Source of the DNA: an uncultured Pseudomonadales bacterium
GTDB taxonomy: Bacteria > Pseudomonadota > Gammaproteobacteria > Pseudomonadales > Azotimanducaceae
Direction of reading: 5' to 3'
DNA length: 64,000 nt
NCBI GenBank assembly: GCA_958296195.1
Contig: OY282455.1
Span: 930,001-994,000 of the forward strand
A program made the position numbers and the translations under genes. Positions 26,430 to 36,200 of this stretch are shown piece by piece (the stretch's first letter is position 1; every line of letters starts with the position of its first letter). The notes under the pieces are model-generated. The model did no database searches and was not told where the DNA came from. It was given only the letters and a program-made list of their open reading frames with translations.

Positions 26430-26592
26430 CTGGCGGGCCATGCGCCGCTGAATGAGGGCGGCGGCTGGCTCTGGAAGCGCCATTTCATGATGGCACGAAA
26501 AAGATGGCGAATTTGTGCCAGTTTAATGTTCAGGCAAGCTGTTGATTTTATTCAGGAAAAACGGAAAATGCCGAAAAATTGCGAACGGCTAG
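26430..26592 (-). mobile_element. Right end (copy B) of the zinc-ribbon transposon
   Basis: Upstream flank of the intact transposase gene, about 160 bases similar to 16192-16356, ending CGAACGGCTAG at 26592. From the next base the sequence reads in frame as an MFS transporter (LSEEERQYIL), so the element end coincides with the interruption of that gene. Confidence 0.75.
26487..26496 (-). promoter_or_regulatory. GTGCCATCAT motif in the transposase upstream region
   Basis: Minus-strand copy of the recurrent motif, within the transposon right end and about 95 bases before the preferred start. TGGCAC here pairs with a GTGCCA 18 bases away, forming a possible hairpin. Confidence 0.3.
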
Positions 26593-27291
26593 CTCAGCGA
26601 GGAGGAGCGCCAATACATCCTCAAGGGCCAAAGGGCGTCCACCGAGGGCGGGGTCATCGCCGATCAGGTCGCGCCGAGCTGGCTGGAAATGCTCCGCTAT
26701 CGCCAGAGCTGGTCCGTCATAATGTCGCGGTTTTTCCTCGACCCCGTGTGGTGGCTGTTCGTATCCTGGCTGCCGATCTACTTGGCTGACGAGTTCGGGT
26801 TCGACGTCAAGCAAATCGGGCTGTTCGCCTGGGTACCCTACGTCGGCGCGGCATCGGGCAGCATTTTTGGCGGATGGCTCGCCGGCTTGCTGTTGAAGAG
26901 GCGTTGGAGCGTGGACAAAACGCGGAAATTCATCATTACGCTGGGCGGCACCATCATGCTTCCGACCTTGCTTGCAACCGCCTACGCGGCGACGCCCCTG
27001 ACGGCCGTGCTGCTCATCGCCCTGATTCTATTTGGCTTCCAGATGGCCATCGGCAACATTCAGACCTTGGCGAGCGATTACTTCGCCGGCGGCAGCGTCG
27101 GTTCGCTGACCGGGATTGGCGGCACGGCGGCGGTCGTCGGCGTTCTGATTACGACTTGGATGGTTCCCGCAATCACACAGACTTCCTACGTTCCGTTTTT
27201 TGTGCTCGGTGCCCTGCTGGTGCCCTTGGCCGTCTTTTCGGTTTGGGTGTTCGGCGGGCGAATCGAGCCAGTGCGGGCCAAGGAAGGCTAA
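26593..27291 (+). pseudogene. 5'-truncated MFS transporter gene
   Basis: The 233 residues left are the C-terminal half of a major facilitator permease. The frame starts at the central-loop segment LSEEERQYILKGQ and continues through about six hydrophobic helices with typical motifs (FGWLPIYL-like VSWLPIYLADEFGFD, GSIFGGWLAGLLLKR). The N-terminal six helices are missing, and the break coincides exactly with the transposon end at 26592. The loop style resembles hexuronate/sugar-acid transporters of the ACS family. It precedes an SDR dehydrogenase gene by 22 bases, so the two were probably an operon for catabolism of a sugar acid or similar compound. Confidence 0.8.
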
Positions 27292-27313
27292 TCAACAAAT
27301 AAGAGGTAGCAAT

Positions 27314-28066
27314 ATGGATCTGAAGAACAAGGTCGCCATCGTAGCCGGTGGCTCGAGGGACATTGGTGCCGCCGTGTCGCTGCGCCTGGCCGGCGCCGGC
27401 GCAAAGGTCGTCGTCAACTATTGCGCCAGCAGAGAACAGGGCGAAGCCGTTCTTGGCCGCATAGAGGATGCCGGTGGTGAGGCGATTCTCGTCGCCGGCG
27501 ACATGACGGATGCCGCCCAAGTGGACAATCTGGTGCGTGAGACGCAAGCGGCTTTTGGCGAGAGGATCGATTTCCTGGCCAACGTGGTGGGCGGGCTGGT
27601 TGCCAGGAAAACCCTTGGCGAAATGGATCAGGACTTTTTCGAATCTGTCTTGCGGCTGAACGCCACCAGCGCCTTTCTCCTCGCCAAGGCGGTGGTGCCG
27701 CACATGGTTCGGGGCGGCTCCATCGTACACTTCGCCTCTCAAGCGGGCCGGGACGGCGGCGGGCCGGGGGCCGCGGCCTACGCGACATCCAAGGGGGCGG
27801 TCATGACCTTCACTCGGGCCTTGGCCAAGGAACTCGGGCCGGCCGGCATCCGGGTGAACTGCGTGTGTCCCGGCATGATCGCCACGACCTTCCACGACGT
27901 TTTCACGAAAGACGAGGTGCGCACCAAGGTGGCTGCGGCAACGCCCTTGCGCCGAGAGGGGCAGGCGGAGGAAGTTGCCGATTTGGTGGCCTACCTGGCG
28001 TCGGACGGTTCCAGCTTCGTGACTGGGGCGAGCATCGATGTCAACGGGGGAACGATTTTCTCCTAG
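27314..28066 (+). CDS. SDR-family oxidoreductase
   Basis: 250 aa, a normal classical SDR length. The start at 27314 follows AAGAGGT. The N-terminal NAD(P)-binding loop is GGSRDIG instead of the usual GxxxGIG, so Asp replaces the middle Gly. NVVGG stands in for NNAG, the active-site Ser is in the FASQAG region, and the catalytic pair is YATSK. The C-terminal GASIDVNGG is typical. It probably oxidises or reduces a hydroxy/keto compound with NAD(P). It lies directly after a truncated MFS transporter and near a truncated IclR regulator, which suggests a decayed catabolic locus. Confidence 0.9.
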   Translation: MDLKNKVAIVAGGSRDIGAAVSLRLAGAGAKVVVNYCASREQGEAVLGRIEDAGGEAILVAGDMTDAAQVDNLVRETQAAFGERIDFLANVVGGLVARKTLGEMDQDFFESVLRLNATSAFLLAKAVVPHMVRGGSIVHFASQAGRDGGGPGAAAYATSKGAVMTFTRALAKELGPAGIRVNCVCPGMIATTFHDVFTKDEVRTKVAAATPLRREGQAEEVADLVAYLASDGSSFVTGASIDVNGGTIFS

Positions 28067-28190
28067 CCTGCCGCAGAAATCTTCAGGCATAGACGAGTAG
28101 CGCATCCCCACTGAAAGAAAACCAGACCTAGTCCCATATGCGCTGACCCAGATCACGACCAAACTTGCGTCGCCGAGAAGCGCCGCCTGA

Positions 28191-28472
28191 TCAGACTACG
28201 AACAAATGCTTGATGAGCGGCTGCCGATGGGTCAGGGCGAACAGCTTCAGCGTCATGCCGTAGGTTTCGGATTCGCGGTCGAAATAGATGTAGCCCCGGT
28301 CGTTCAGCACCACGAGCATGCGGAAGCTCTCGCCCTTGGAGCGCCCCAGCTTGTCGGCGATTTGCCCCAAGGACAGGTGTCCGGGTTCGCAGGTCATCAG
28401 CTCCAAAATGTCGAGACCTTTGGCCAAGGCTGAGGCAGTATAGGTTTTGCGTCTTGTTGCCGGGGCCGCCAT
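28191..28472 (-). pseudogene. Truncated IclR-family regulator
   Basis: 93 residues comprising the N-terminal winged helix-turn-helix of an IclR regulator (KGLDILELM, LSLGQIADKLGRSKGESFRM, then RGYIYFDRESETYGM). The frame stops just after LTHRQPLIKHL, where the about 170-residue effector-binding domain should begin. No continuation is visible in other frames downstream. The regulator is therefore probably non-functional as a ligand sensor, although a DNA-binding fragment could still be made. Confidence 0.8.
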
Positions 28473-28510
28473 TGCTAAGCTCTAACGGGATCCAGGAATC
28501 GGCTTAGCCC

Positions 28511-29596
28511 ATGACCGCCGCCAAGTACATTAACCGGGAGCTGCTGGCCACCTTCGTGGTGACCTTGCTGGTGTTGTTCGCGGTGGCGGTCGGCGGGCGC
28601 TTCATCGGTTATCTCCAGGATGCGGCGGTCGGCAAGTACGCCGCCGACGGCTTGCTCACCATCTTGGGGCTGCGGCTGCCGGGCTTTCTGCAGTTGATCG
28701 GTCCCTTCGCCTTTTACATCGCCCTGCTGCTGACCTTGGGGCGAATGCACGCCGAACAGGAAATGGCGGCGTTGCAAAGCTGCGGCGTCGGCATTGGGCG
28801 GCTGCTGGGCTGGACCTCGGCACCGATGGTTTTGCTGGCCGGCGCGGTCGCCTACCTGTCCTTGGGCTTGACGCCGGCGAACAACGCAGCCCTGGATCGC
28901 TTTTTAATGGAGCAGAGGGTCAAGGCCGGGTTTGACCGGCTGCAGCCGGGCCTGTTCCAAGTCTCCAACGGCGGGCGGCGGGTCACCTATGCGGAGAGCC
29001 TCAGCGAAGACCGCCGCACCCTGAACGACCTGTTCATCTCCGAATACGGCGACAGGGGCGGCGCGGCCACCATCTGGGCCAAGCACGGCGAACAGTATGT
29101 GGATGAGGACACCGGCAGCCGCTTTTTGGTGCTTGAGGAAGGGACGCGGCTGTTGCAGGGCGGCGGTGCAGCAAAGGAAGGAGCAGGCGGCGGCCAGCCG
29201 CGGCAACTGGTCCGCTTCGCCTCCTTGGGCCAGAAGATCGACACGGGCGTAGCTGTGCGGCGGACTAAGGAGGACGCCCAGCCAACCGCCAGTCTATGGC
29301 GCCGCGACGATGCGGTGGCTGCGGCGGAACTGCATTGGCGCATCGCCCTGCCCATTTTCTGCGCCCTAAGCTACCTGATTGCTTTCGGCGTCGCCCCGGT
29401 CAAGCCCCGACAGGGCCGTTTCGGCCGCATCGTGCCTGGGGTGCTCATCATGCTCGGCTACTACCTCGCCTTGCTGGCCAATCAAAACGCCTTGGTGGAT
29501 GGCCACTTGTCTCCGGCGGTGGGCCTTTGGCCGGCCCACGCCCTGTTTGCTGGAATCGCCGCCGCTTTGCTGTGGGCGGTGCAGCCGAGCCAATGA
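28511..29596 (+). CDS. lptF: LPS export ABC transporter permease LptF
   Basis: 361 aa, a normal length. Inner-membrane permease of the LptB2FG complex that extracts lipopolysaccharide for transport to the outer membrane. It has an N-terminal pair of helices (YINRELLATFVVTLLVLFAV and the following TM), a large periplasmic beta-jellyroll region of about residues 130-270, and C-terminal helices (FCALSYLIAFGVAP; LIMLGYYLALLANQ). The family signature near the start and the overlap with lptG (ATGA, sharing bases 29593-29596) identify it. The gene probably begins the two-gene operon; no other lpt genes are nearby. Confidence 0.92.
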   Translation: MTAAKYINRELLATFVVTLLVLFAVAVGGRFIGYLQDAAVGKYAADGLLTILGLRLPGFLQLIGPFAFYIALLLTLGRMHAEQEMAALQSCGVGIGRLLGWTSAPMVLLAGAVAYLSLGLTPANNAALDRFLMEQRVKAGFDRLQPGLFQVSNGGRRVTYAESLSEDRRTLNDLFISEYGDRGGAATIWAKHGEQYVDEDTGSRFLVLEEGTRLLQGGGAAKEGAGGGQPRQLVRFASLGQKIDTGVAVRRTKEDAQPTASLWRRDDAVAAAELHWRIALPIFCALSYLIAFGVAPVKPRQGRFGRIVPGVLIMLGYYLALLANQNALVDGHLSPAVGLWPAHALFAGIAAALLWAVQPSQ

Positions 29597-30684
29597 ACCC
29601 CCTTTCCCGAATCGATCGCTATCTGTGCCGCTCCACCCTAACGGCGGCGGCGGCGGTGCTGTTGGCGTTGCTGGGCCTGATCGCCAGCTTTGCCTTGGTG
29701 GAGGAGCTTGCCGAAGAGCAGAGCGCCTACGGGCTGGCAGCGGCGGCTTGGTACGTCTTTCTGACCCTGCCGCGCCGCGCCTACGAAATTCTGCCCTACG
29801 TTCTGTTTCTCGGCGCACTCATCAGCCTCGGTCGCTTGGCAGCTCAATCGGAACTGGTGGCGCTGCGGGCCGCCGGCGTCTCGGTGCGGCGGCTGGCCGG
29901 CGCCTTGGCTTGGCCAGTGGGCTTGGCGTCGCTGGCGGGAATGGGCGTCGGCGAGTGGGGGGCGCCGGCCACGGAGGCATTGGCGGAGACGCACAAGGCC
30001 CGCATCCTGCGCGACAGCCGGCATGTGGAGCTCAAGGGTGGCTACTGGTATCGGGAAGGCCCCCTGTACATGCACGTCCAAGCCTTGGACGGCGGCGGCG
30101 ACCTATTGGGGGTGCGCCAATACTGGCTGAATGAGGACAGCGGCCTGCAACTCATCCGGCAGGCGCAGCGGGCCGAATACCAAGGCGCCAACCCTAACGG
30201 CGGTCGGCGCTGGCTGCTGCGCAACGGCGCTCAAACCCAATTGATTGATGCGCAGGTTAAGGTTGATGCCTTCGGGCAATTGGCTTGGACCAGCCGGCTT
30301 GACCCGGCGCTGCTCAGCGAACGGGCCTTGGTGGATGTCGGCAAGCTGTCGCTTCTGGATCTGCGCCGGCAGATTCGCTATTTGGAGCGCGAGGGCCTGG
30401 ACGCCGACGGCCAGCGCCTAGCCTTCTGGAGCAAGTGCCTGCAGCCGGCCGCCATTCTGGGCTTGGCGATGCTGGCCTTGGCCTTTGTGCTCGGCCCGCT
30501 GCGCGAAGTGGGGGTTGGGGTGCGGGTCAGCGTCGGCGTCATCGTTGGCCTCTGCTTCAAGTACCTGCAGGATCTGTTCGCGCCCATGAGCGCCGTTTAC
30601 GAGCTGCCGGCGCCCTTGGCGGTCGGCCTGCCCATCGCCCTGTGCTGGGCCGTCGCCCTTTGGGGCATCCGCCGCGCCGCTTGA
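29593..30684 (+). CDS. lptG: LPS export ABC transporter permease LptG
   Basis: 363 aa, paralogous to LptF. Partner permease in the LptB2FG complex. It begins MNPLSRIDRYLCRSTLTAAA, with an N-terminal TM pair, a periplasmic domain, and C-terminal helices including a LGPLREVGVGVRVSVGVIVG segment and a YLQDLFAPMSAVYELPA loop typical of LptG. The ATG overlaps the lptF stop. The gene is followed by a likely convergent hairpin terminator at 30761-30782. Confidence 0.92.
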   Translation: MNPLSRIDRYLCRSTLTAAAAVLLALLGLIASFALVEELAEEQSAYGLAAAAWYVFLTLPRRAYEILPYVLFLGALISLGRLAAQSELVALRAAGVSVRRLAGALAWPVGLASLAGMGVGEWGAPATEALAETHKARILRDSRHVELKGGYWYREGPLYMHVQALDGGGDLLGVRQYWLNEDSGLQLIRQAQRAEYQGANPNGGRRWLLRNGAQTQLIDAQVKVDAFGQLAWTSRLDPALLSERALVDVGKLSLLDLRRQIRYLEREGLDADGQRLAFWSKCLQPAAILGLAMLALAFVLGPLREVGVGVRVSVGVIVGLCFKYLQDLFAPMSAVYELPAPLAVGLPIALCWAVALWGIRRAA

Positions 30685-30760
30685 AGGCCGAACTGTTTCC
30701 TTTTTCAACAAGTTGCCCAGTCATTGTTCGGGAAGGTTGTGGGCGCTGAGTGCGCCGCCC

Positions 30761-30782
30761 CCGCACCGCCACACCGGTGCGG
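30761..30782. terminator. Hairpin between convergent genes
   Basis: CCGCACCG-CCACAC-CGGTGCGG forms a perfect 8-bp stem between the end of lptG and the end of the oppositely oriented EthD-like gene. No T-run follows on either strand, so termination is only suggested by position. Confidence 0.35.
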
Positions 30783-30809
30783 CCTTGCTCCGCACATTAG
30801 CTGGGCGAT

Positions 30810-31175
30810 CTATCCTGAGACGTCGGACTCACGCTCCTCGCCCACCAAAAAGAAGCGCATTTTGGGCCGGTCGAACAGACGCTCCTCATCCGCAATGATT
30901 TCCCGCGTCACCTCCGGCTCGGCCAACCGAGCGCTGGCTGCTTCGTAGGTGGCTTGGTCCGGATACCAGATCTCCATGATGACGTCGTATTCGGCCTCCG
31001 ACAGTTCGCCGGTCACGCGGTCAGGCGAGGGGTCAAGGAAGCGGCGCCGGTAGCGACTGGCGAAACCGGTCAGGTACTTTTCGCCGATCAACCGATGGCG
31101 GGTTTCATAGTATTCGCGGAACTCCGCCACCGTCATGCCGGGGCGACGCTTAAGCAGACCGATGACCTTGATCAT
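30810..31175 (-). CDS. EthD-domain (ferredoxin-like fold) protein
   Basis: 121 aa. The pattern MIKVIGLLKRRPGMTVAEF...YYETRHRLIGEKY, then YDVIMEIWY and a C-terminal DEERLFDRPKMRFFLV matches the EthD / stress-responsive dimeric alpha-beta barrel family. These small proteins are often associated with degradative monooxygenases or act as cyclases or decarboxylases; the substrate here is unknown. It lies downstream of fumarase on the same strand, 163 bases away, with no clear functional link. Confidence 0.85.
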   Translation of the reverse strand: MIKVIGLLKRRPGMTVAEFREYYETRHRLIGEKYLTGFASRYRRRFLDPSPDRVTGELSEAEYDVIMEIWYPDQATYEAASARLAEPEVTREIIADEERLFDRPKMRFFLVGEERESDVSG

Positions 31176-31338
31176 GATGTTCCTTCAACTCCGGCGCCGC
31201 GGCGAGGCGAAGGCCCGTGCCCGTTCGAACAGGCTGGCGGCGAGCTCAATGGCGGTCTTCACGATATGGGCACATATATCTATGGAGATGGGTCGCCATG
31301 CTGTGCATCGGCCCAAGCATTGTCAACAACCTGAGCGG

Positions 31339-32880
31339 CTATGAAGTAACGGGGACATTGCTGATGGGGATGGCGTTGCGGCCATCCGGCAGCGACCGGG
31401 CCCAGCGCTTGGGGCCTTCGTTGTGGACCGACTGGCCGGTGGCGTCCACCGCCACTGTCACCGGCATGTCCCGCACCTCGAATTCGTAGATGGCCTCCAT
31501 GCCGAGTTCCGGGAAGGCCAGCAGAGTCGATTTGGTGATGGCCTTGGACACCAGGTAGGCGGCGCCGCCCACCGCGATCAGGTAGGTGGCGCCGTGATCG
31601 CGGATGGCGGCGACGGCCTCCGGGCCGCGCTCGGCCTTGCCGATCGTGCCCAGCAGGCCAGTGCGCTCCAGCAAGGGGCGCGTGAACCTGTCCATGCGGG
31701 TGGCGGTGGTGGGGCCGGCCGGGCCAACCGCCTCGTCGCGCACCGCATCCACCGGGCCGACGTAGTAGATGAAGCGGTCCTTCAGATCCACCGGCAGGGG
31801 TTCGCCGGCTTCGAGCAGGTCGAGCAGCTTCTTGTGCGCGGCGTCCCGCCCGGTGAGCATACGGCCGGACAGCAGCAACGTGTCTCCGGCGCGCCACCTG
31901 GCCATTTCCGCACGAGTCAGGGCCTGCAGGTCCACCCGCCTGACGTCGTCGCCCAGCTCAAAGGCGATGTCCGGCCAGTCCCGCAAATCCGGCGGCTCAA
32001 AGCGGGCCGGGCCGCTGCCGTCCAAGGCGAAGCGCAGATGGCGGGTGGCGACGCAGTTGGGAATGACCGCCACCGGCTTGTTGGCGGCGTGGGTGGGGTA
32101 GCTCCTGACCTTGACGTCCAACACCGTGGTGAGGCCGCCGAGACCCTGGGCGCCTATGCCTAGGGCATTGACCCGCTCGAACAGCTCCAAGCGCAATGCC
32201 TCATCCCGGTTGGCGGGCCGCCGGCCTTGCAGTTCATGCATGTCGATGGGCGCCATCATGGCCTCCTTGGCCAGCAGCATGGCCTTCTCAGGAGTGCCGC
32301 CGACGCCAACGCCGAGAATCCCCGGCGGGCACCAGCCGGCCCCCATGCCGGGCACCACGGAGAGGATCCAATCCGCCACCGAGTCGCTGGGGTTGAGCAT
32401 GGCGAACCTAGCCTTGGCCTCGCTGCCGCCGCCCTTGGCCGCCACCTCAACGCCCAGCTTGTCACCCCGCACCATGCGGGTGTGGATGACCGCCGGGGTG
32501 TTGTCCTTGGTGTTGCTGCGGGCGCCGTCCGGGTCCGCCAGCACCGAGCCGCGCAAGGGGTTGTCCGCATCCAGGTAGCCTTGGCGGACCCCGGCGTTAA
32601 TCATCTCATCCACGCTGAGTTCCGCATCCCAGGACAGCTCCATGCCGACTTCCAGGAACACGTTGACGATGCCGGTGTCTTGGCAGATGGGCCGCTTGCC
32701 CAAGGCGCAAAGGCGCGAGTTGACCAAGATCTGCTGGAGCGCCGCCCGCGCCGCCGGGGACTGCTCCTTTTCGTACGCCGCCGCCATGGCGCGGATGAAG
32801 TCCGGCGGATGGTAGTAGGAAATGTACTGCAATGCGTCCGCGACGCTGGCGATGAGATCGTCCTGCTTGATGACCGCCAT
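31339..32880 (-). CDS. Class I (iron-sulfur) fumarate hydratase
   Basis: 513 aa. Interconverts fumarate and malate in the TCA cycle, using an oxygen-sensitive [4Fe-4S] cluster. The three cluster cysteines are visible at C66 (ICQDTG), C184 (GWCPPG) and C276 (PNCVA). The N-terminal alpha and C-terminal beta regions are fused, as in FumA/FumB. Other hallmarks are TKDNTPA, AKGGGSEAK, and the C-terminal PTTATRMD and KGGAA-like VGGAAYLVSKAI. The gene is monocistronic, or followed by the EthD-like gene. It marks the backbone boundary just before the CRISPR operon. Confidence 0.95.
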   Translation of the reverse strand: MAVIKQDDLIASVADALQYISYYHPPDFIRAMAAAYEKEQSPAARAALQQILVNSRLCALGKRPICQDTGIVNVFLEVGMELSWDAELSVDEMINAGVRQGYLDADNPLRGSVLADPDGARSNTKDNTPAVIHTRMVRGDKLGVEVAAKGGGSEAKARFAMLNPSDSVADWILSVVPGMGAGWCPPGILGVGVGGTPEKAMLLAKEAMMAPIDMHELQGRRPANRDEALRLELFERVNALGIGAQGLGGLTTVLDVKVRSYPTHAANKPVAVIPNCVATRHLRFALDGSGPARFEPPDLRDWPDIAFELGDDVRRVDLQALTRAEMARWRAGDTLLLSGRMLTGRDAAHKKLLDLLEAGEPLPVDLKDRFIYYVGPVDAVRDEAVGPAGPTTATRMDRFTRPLLERTGLLGTIGKAERGPEAVAAIRDHGATYLIAVGGAAYLVSKAITKSTLLAFPELGMEAIYEFEVRDMPVTVAVDATGQSVHNEGPKRWARSLPDGRNAIPISNVPVTS

Positions 32881-33073
32881 GGCTGCTGCCTCGCTGAATG
32901 TCGGAGCTTGGCATCATAACCTAGGGCGATTGGTGCCGGTGACGGCTATTCGGGCGCTTGAACGCCCCCAAGCCGGCGGCGGTCCCAAGCTAGCCACCAA
33001 AAACTACCTCTGTGGTATGGTGCCCAAGTCGTCTGACCGGGCGGCAAACCAAGGGGCGACGGGGGGCCCAAGC

Positions 33074-33265
33074 ATGGTTCAAGCGGAGGAATTTGAGCTC
33101 CATCGCAACTGCGAATCCCTCCGTTCGCAAAAGGCGCGACTGGGGTTTCTGGAAAAGCGACAGCTGTTCCGCTGCCACCACATCCAGCTATGCGACATCA
33201 GCCCAAACTGCCAAAACCTCTCCCCAGAGAAGTGGCGCCGCTTTTTGCACCAATCCAGGCCATGA
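33074..33265 (+). CDS. Small Cys/His-rich protein leading the CRISPR operon, 63 aa
   Basis: ATG 33074 opens a frame for 63 residues (MVQAEEFELHRNCESLRSQK ... FRCHHIQLCDISPNCQ), with an alternative in-frame ATG at 33017. Its TGA overlaps the cas3 ATG as ATGA (33262-33265), which supports both this small gene and the chosen cas3 start. The C-x-H-H-x4-C-x6-C spacing could bind a metal, but no family is recognised. It is not one of the standard type I-G genes. It might be a regulator, an accessory subunit or a translational leader. Confidence 0.45.
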   Translation: MVQAEEFELHRNCESLRSQKARLGFLEKRQLFRCHHIQLCDISPNCQNLSPEKWRRFLHQSRP

Positions 33266-36200
33266 GACTTCTAGACGAAAGCCAAGGGACAGCGGTTGGA
33301 TGTGCCCGCGGATTCGCGGAATTCTTTACTGCCCTGTGGGGCAACGAGCCCTTTGCATGGCAGAAGGACCTTGCTAGTCGAGTGCTTCAGCAAGAAGGCC
33401 TTGATGATGGGGAAGTGAAGGCGCCTTGGCCTGAAGCCATCGCCCTGCCGACGGCTGCTGGGAAGACCGCCTGCATGGACATCGCGGTGTTCGCTTTGGC
33501 GGCCCAGTCCGCCCGGCTGAACGCCGGCGAGGCCATGACTGCCCCTAGGCGCATATTTTTCGTGGTTGATCGGCGTGTCATCGTGGATGAAGCGCACAAC
33601 CGCGCCCAATGCTTGCGAGATAAGCTGCGTGAAGCACGGGGTGGCATTGTCAAGGAAGTTGCGGACAATCTTCGACTGATCGGCCATGGTGAGAACTGGC
33701 ATCCCTATGACGTGCCGTTATCGGTGCATGTGCTCCGCGGCGGCATGTACCGGTCCGAATCTTGGGTGCGCAATCCCTTGCAGCCCACCGTCGTAGCTTC
33801 CACCGTCGATCAACTAGGTTCCCGGCTGCTGTTTCGCGCCTATGGCCGCGGTCACCGCACATGGCCCATCTATGCCGGATTGGCGGCCAACGACAGCCTC
33901 ATCCTGCTCGATGAGGCGCACTGTGCACAGCCATTTCTTCAAACCCTTCAAGCGGTGCGCCGTTTCCGGAAATGGGCGCACGAACCGCTTGGTAGCTGCT
34001 TCCATCCCGTAGTGATGTCGGCCACGCCGCCGCTCGGCTTGGATGACGTGTTCAAAGACGTTTCCAAGGAAGGGCTTAATCCCGCTCATCCGCTAGGGAA
34101 GCGTCAGCTGGCTAAAAAGCCAGCGAAGTTGGTTTGTATCGGCGAGCCGATCATCAAGGCAAAAACCAAGGTTCAGACCAAGGATTTGGCGGGGCAGATA
34201 AACGAGAAGTTGGCCAAGGAAATGATCCAAGAGCTGGCCCGGTCTGCACGAGATCTGCTGGGGAATGACCGGCGGGCCATTGTCTTGTTTGTCAACCGGG
34301 TGGCGACAGCAAGGAGGGTTTTGGAGCAGCTAAGGGAAGGCGAAGAGGACATCCACACCGTTTTGCTCACTGGCCGAATGCGCGATGTGGACAAAGATGC
34401 CGCAGTCGATCGATTGAAGGGATTGGATCTGCACTCATCGAAGTCATCGGATCGCCATTTGGAAAAACCTGTTATCGTCGTTGCAACTCAGACCTTGGAA
34501 GTGGGGGCAGATTTGGATTTCGATGGCCTCGTCACGGAATGCGCCAGTCTTGATGCGCTCCGGCAGCGCTTTGGTCGCCTGAACCGCCTGGGGCGCTGCA
34601 TAGATGCCAGAGCCACTATTCTTGTTCGCGCCGACCAAGCCAAACCCAAGAAAGGCGACGTCGATGCGGTTTACGGCGAAGCGCTAGCCAAGACTTGGAA
34701 ATGGCTGAACGAGCGGAAAAATAGGAATGATGAAATTGACTTCGGAATCGCAGGCCTCGATAAGCACTTGCCGCAAGGAGATATGCTTTCAAAACTGAAT
34801 GCGCCGGCCCCCGACGCACCAGTCATGCTCCCCGCCCATGTCGATTGCTGGGCGCAAACTGAGCCGATACCGCAACCCTCGCCCGACATCGCACTGTTCC
34901 TGCATGGCCCGCAAGAAGGAGCGCCAGACGTGCGGGTATGTTGGCGCGCTGCTCTCGATTTGACGGGCGAAGACGGCCAAGATCAGGCCATCGAATCTCT
35001 GCGTCTATGCCCACCAAGCAGTGGTGAAACCCTCCCGGTGCCTGTTGGTCTGTTCAGGCGATGGCTGGCGGGGAAGGAGGAAGAGGACGACAGTCCTGAC
35101 CTGGAAGGGGTGGGCACAGCCGATCAGGCGGTGCAGGATTGCCGCAATGCTGCATATAGCGTTATCCGTTGGCGGGGCGCGGAAACGGATAGACAGGATG
35201 TTGTTTGGGACCCAAAGCAAATCCGGCCTGGCGAGCTGATGGTGATCCCGACACGACATCCCGGACGATTTGATCGGCTCGGCGACCTCCCTCCCGAAGC
35301 GTCTGAGTGCCGGGATGCTCTGGACGTAGGTGATCTAGCGCATCGCATCGCTCGGGCAAAACCGATCCTTCGCCTGCACCCAGCGCTTGTGGTTGCTTGG
35401 CCAGACGAGATTGCGGTGAAGAGCAAAGCGCACGATCTCTTGGGCGATGTGGGGCATCGGTTCGAGAGCGACCCCGATGAAATAGCCCATGAGGTGCGAG
35501 ATCTGCTGCTCGATCTTTCATCGGTCCAAGAATTGGATTCAAGCCGCTGGAATTGGTTGCCGCAGGCGGCTGCGGAACTCAAAAGCGAATTTTCCATCGC
35601 TCGGCTGCGCCGCGAATGCCGACTCGTGGGTACGGGTCTTATCTTGGTCGGACGCCGCCGCTTGCCCGAACTGGCCGGCAAAGCAGACAACTTCAGCGAC
35701 GAAGACGATGCAAGCGCATCTGGCATTTCACACCGCAAGGGGCGACCAGTGCTCCTTTTGGAGCACCTTCCTGGCGTCGAGGACTTCGCCCGCCGCCACG
35801 CCATTGGTTGCGGTCTCCCGGAAGATCAGGTGGAGGCCATTGCCCGTGCGGGACTGCTCCACGATATTGGCAAGGCAGATCCACGCTTTCAATCGCTGCT
35901 TCGCAACGGCGCATCACCGGGTGATCAACTATTCGCCAAATCTGCTCAAATGCCGAAAACTCGGGCAGCGTCTCGTCGTGCGTATGAGGCATCCGGGTAT
36001 CCGAAGGAGGGCCGTCACGAACTGCTGTCCGTGCGGTTGGCGGAGAGTTGCCCTTCGCTATTGCCAAGCGACCCTATCTTGCGCGATCTGGTGCTCCATT
36101 TGGTCGGCAGCCACCACGGCTACTGTCGGCCCTTCGCACCCGTGGTGACGGACGACGAAAACGAAAGCGTCAAGCTCGACTTGCGCGGCTGCCAAATGCA

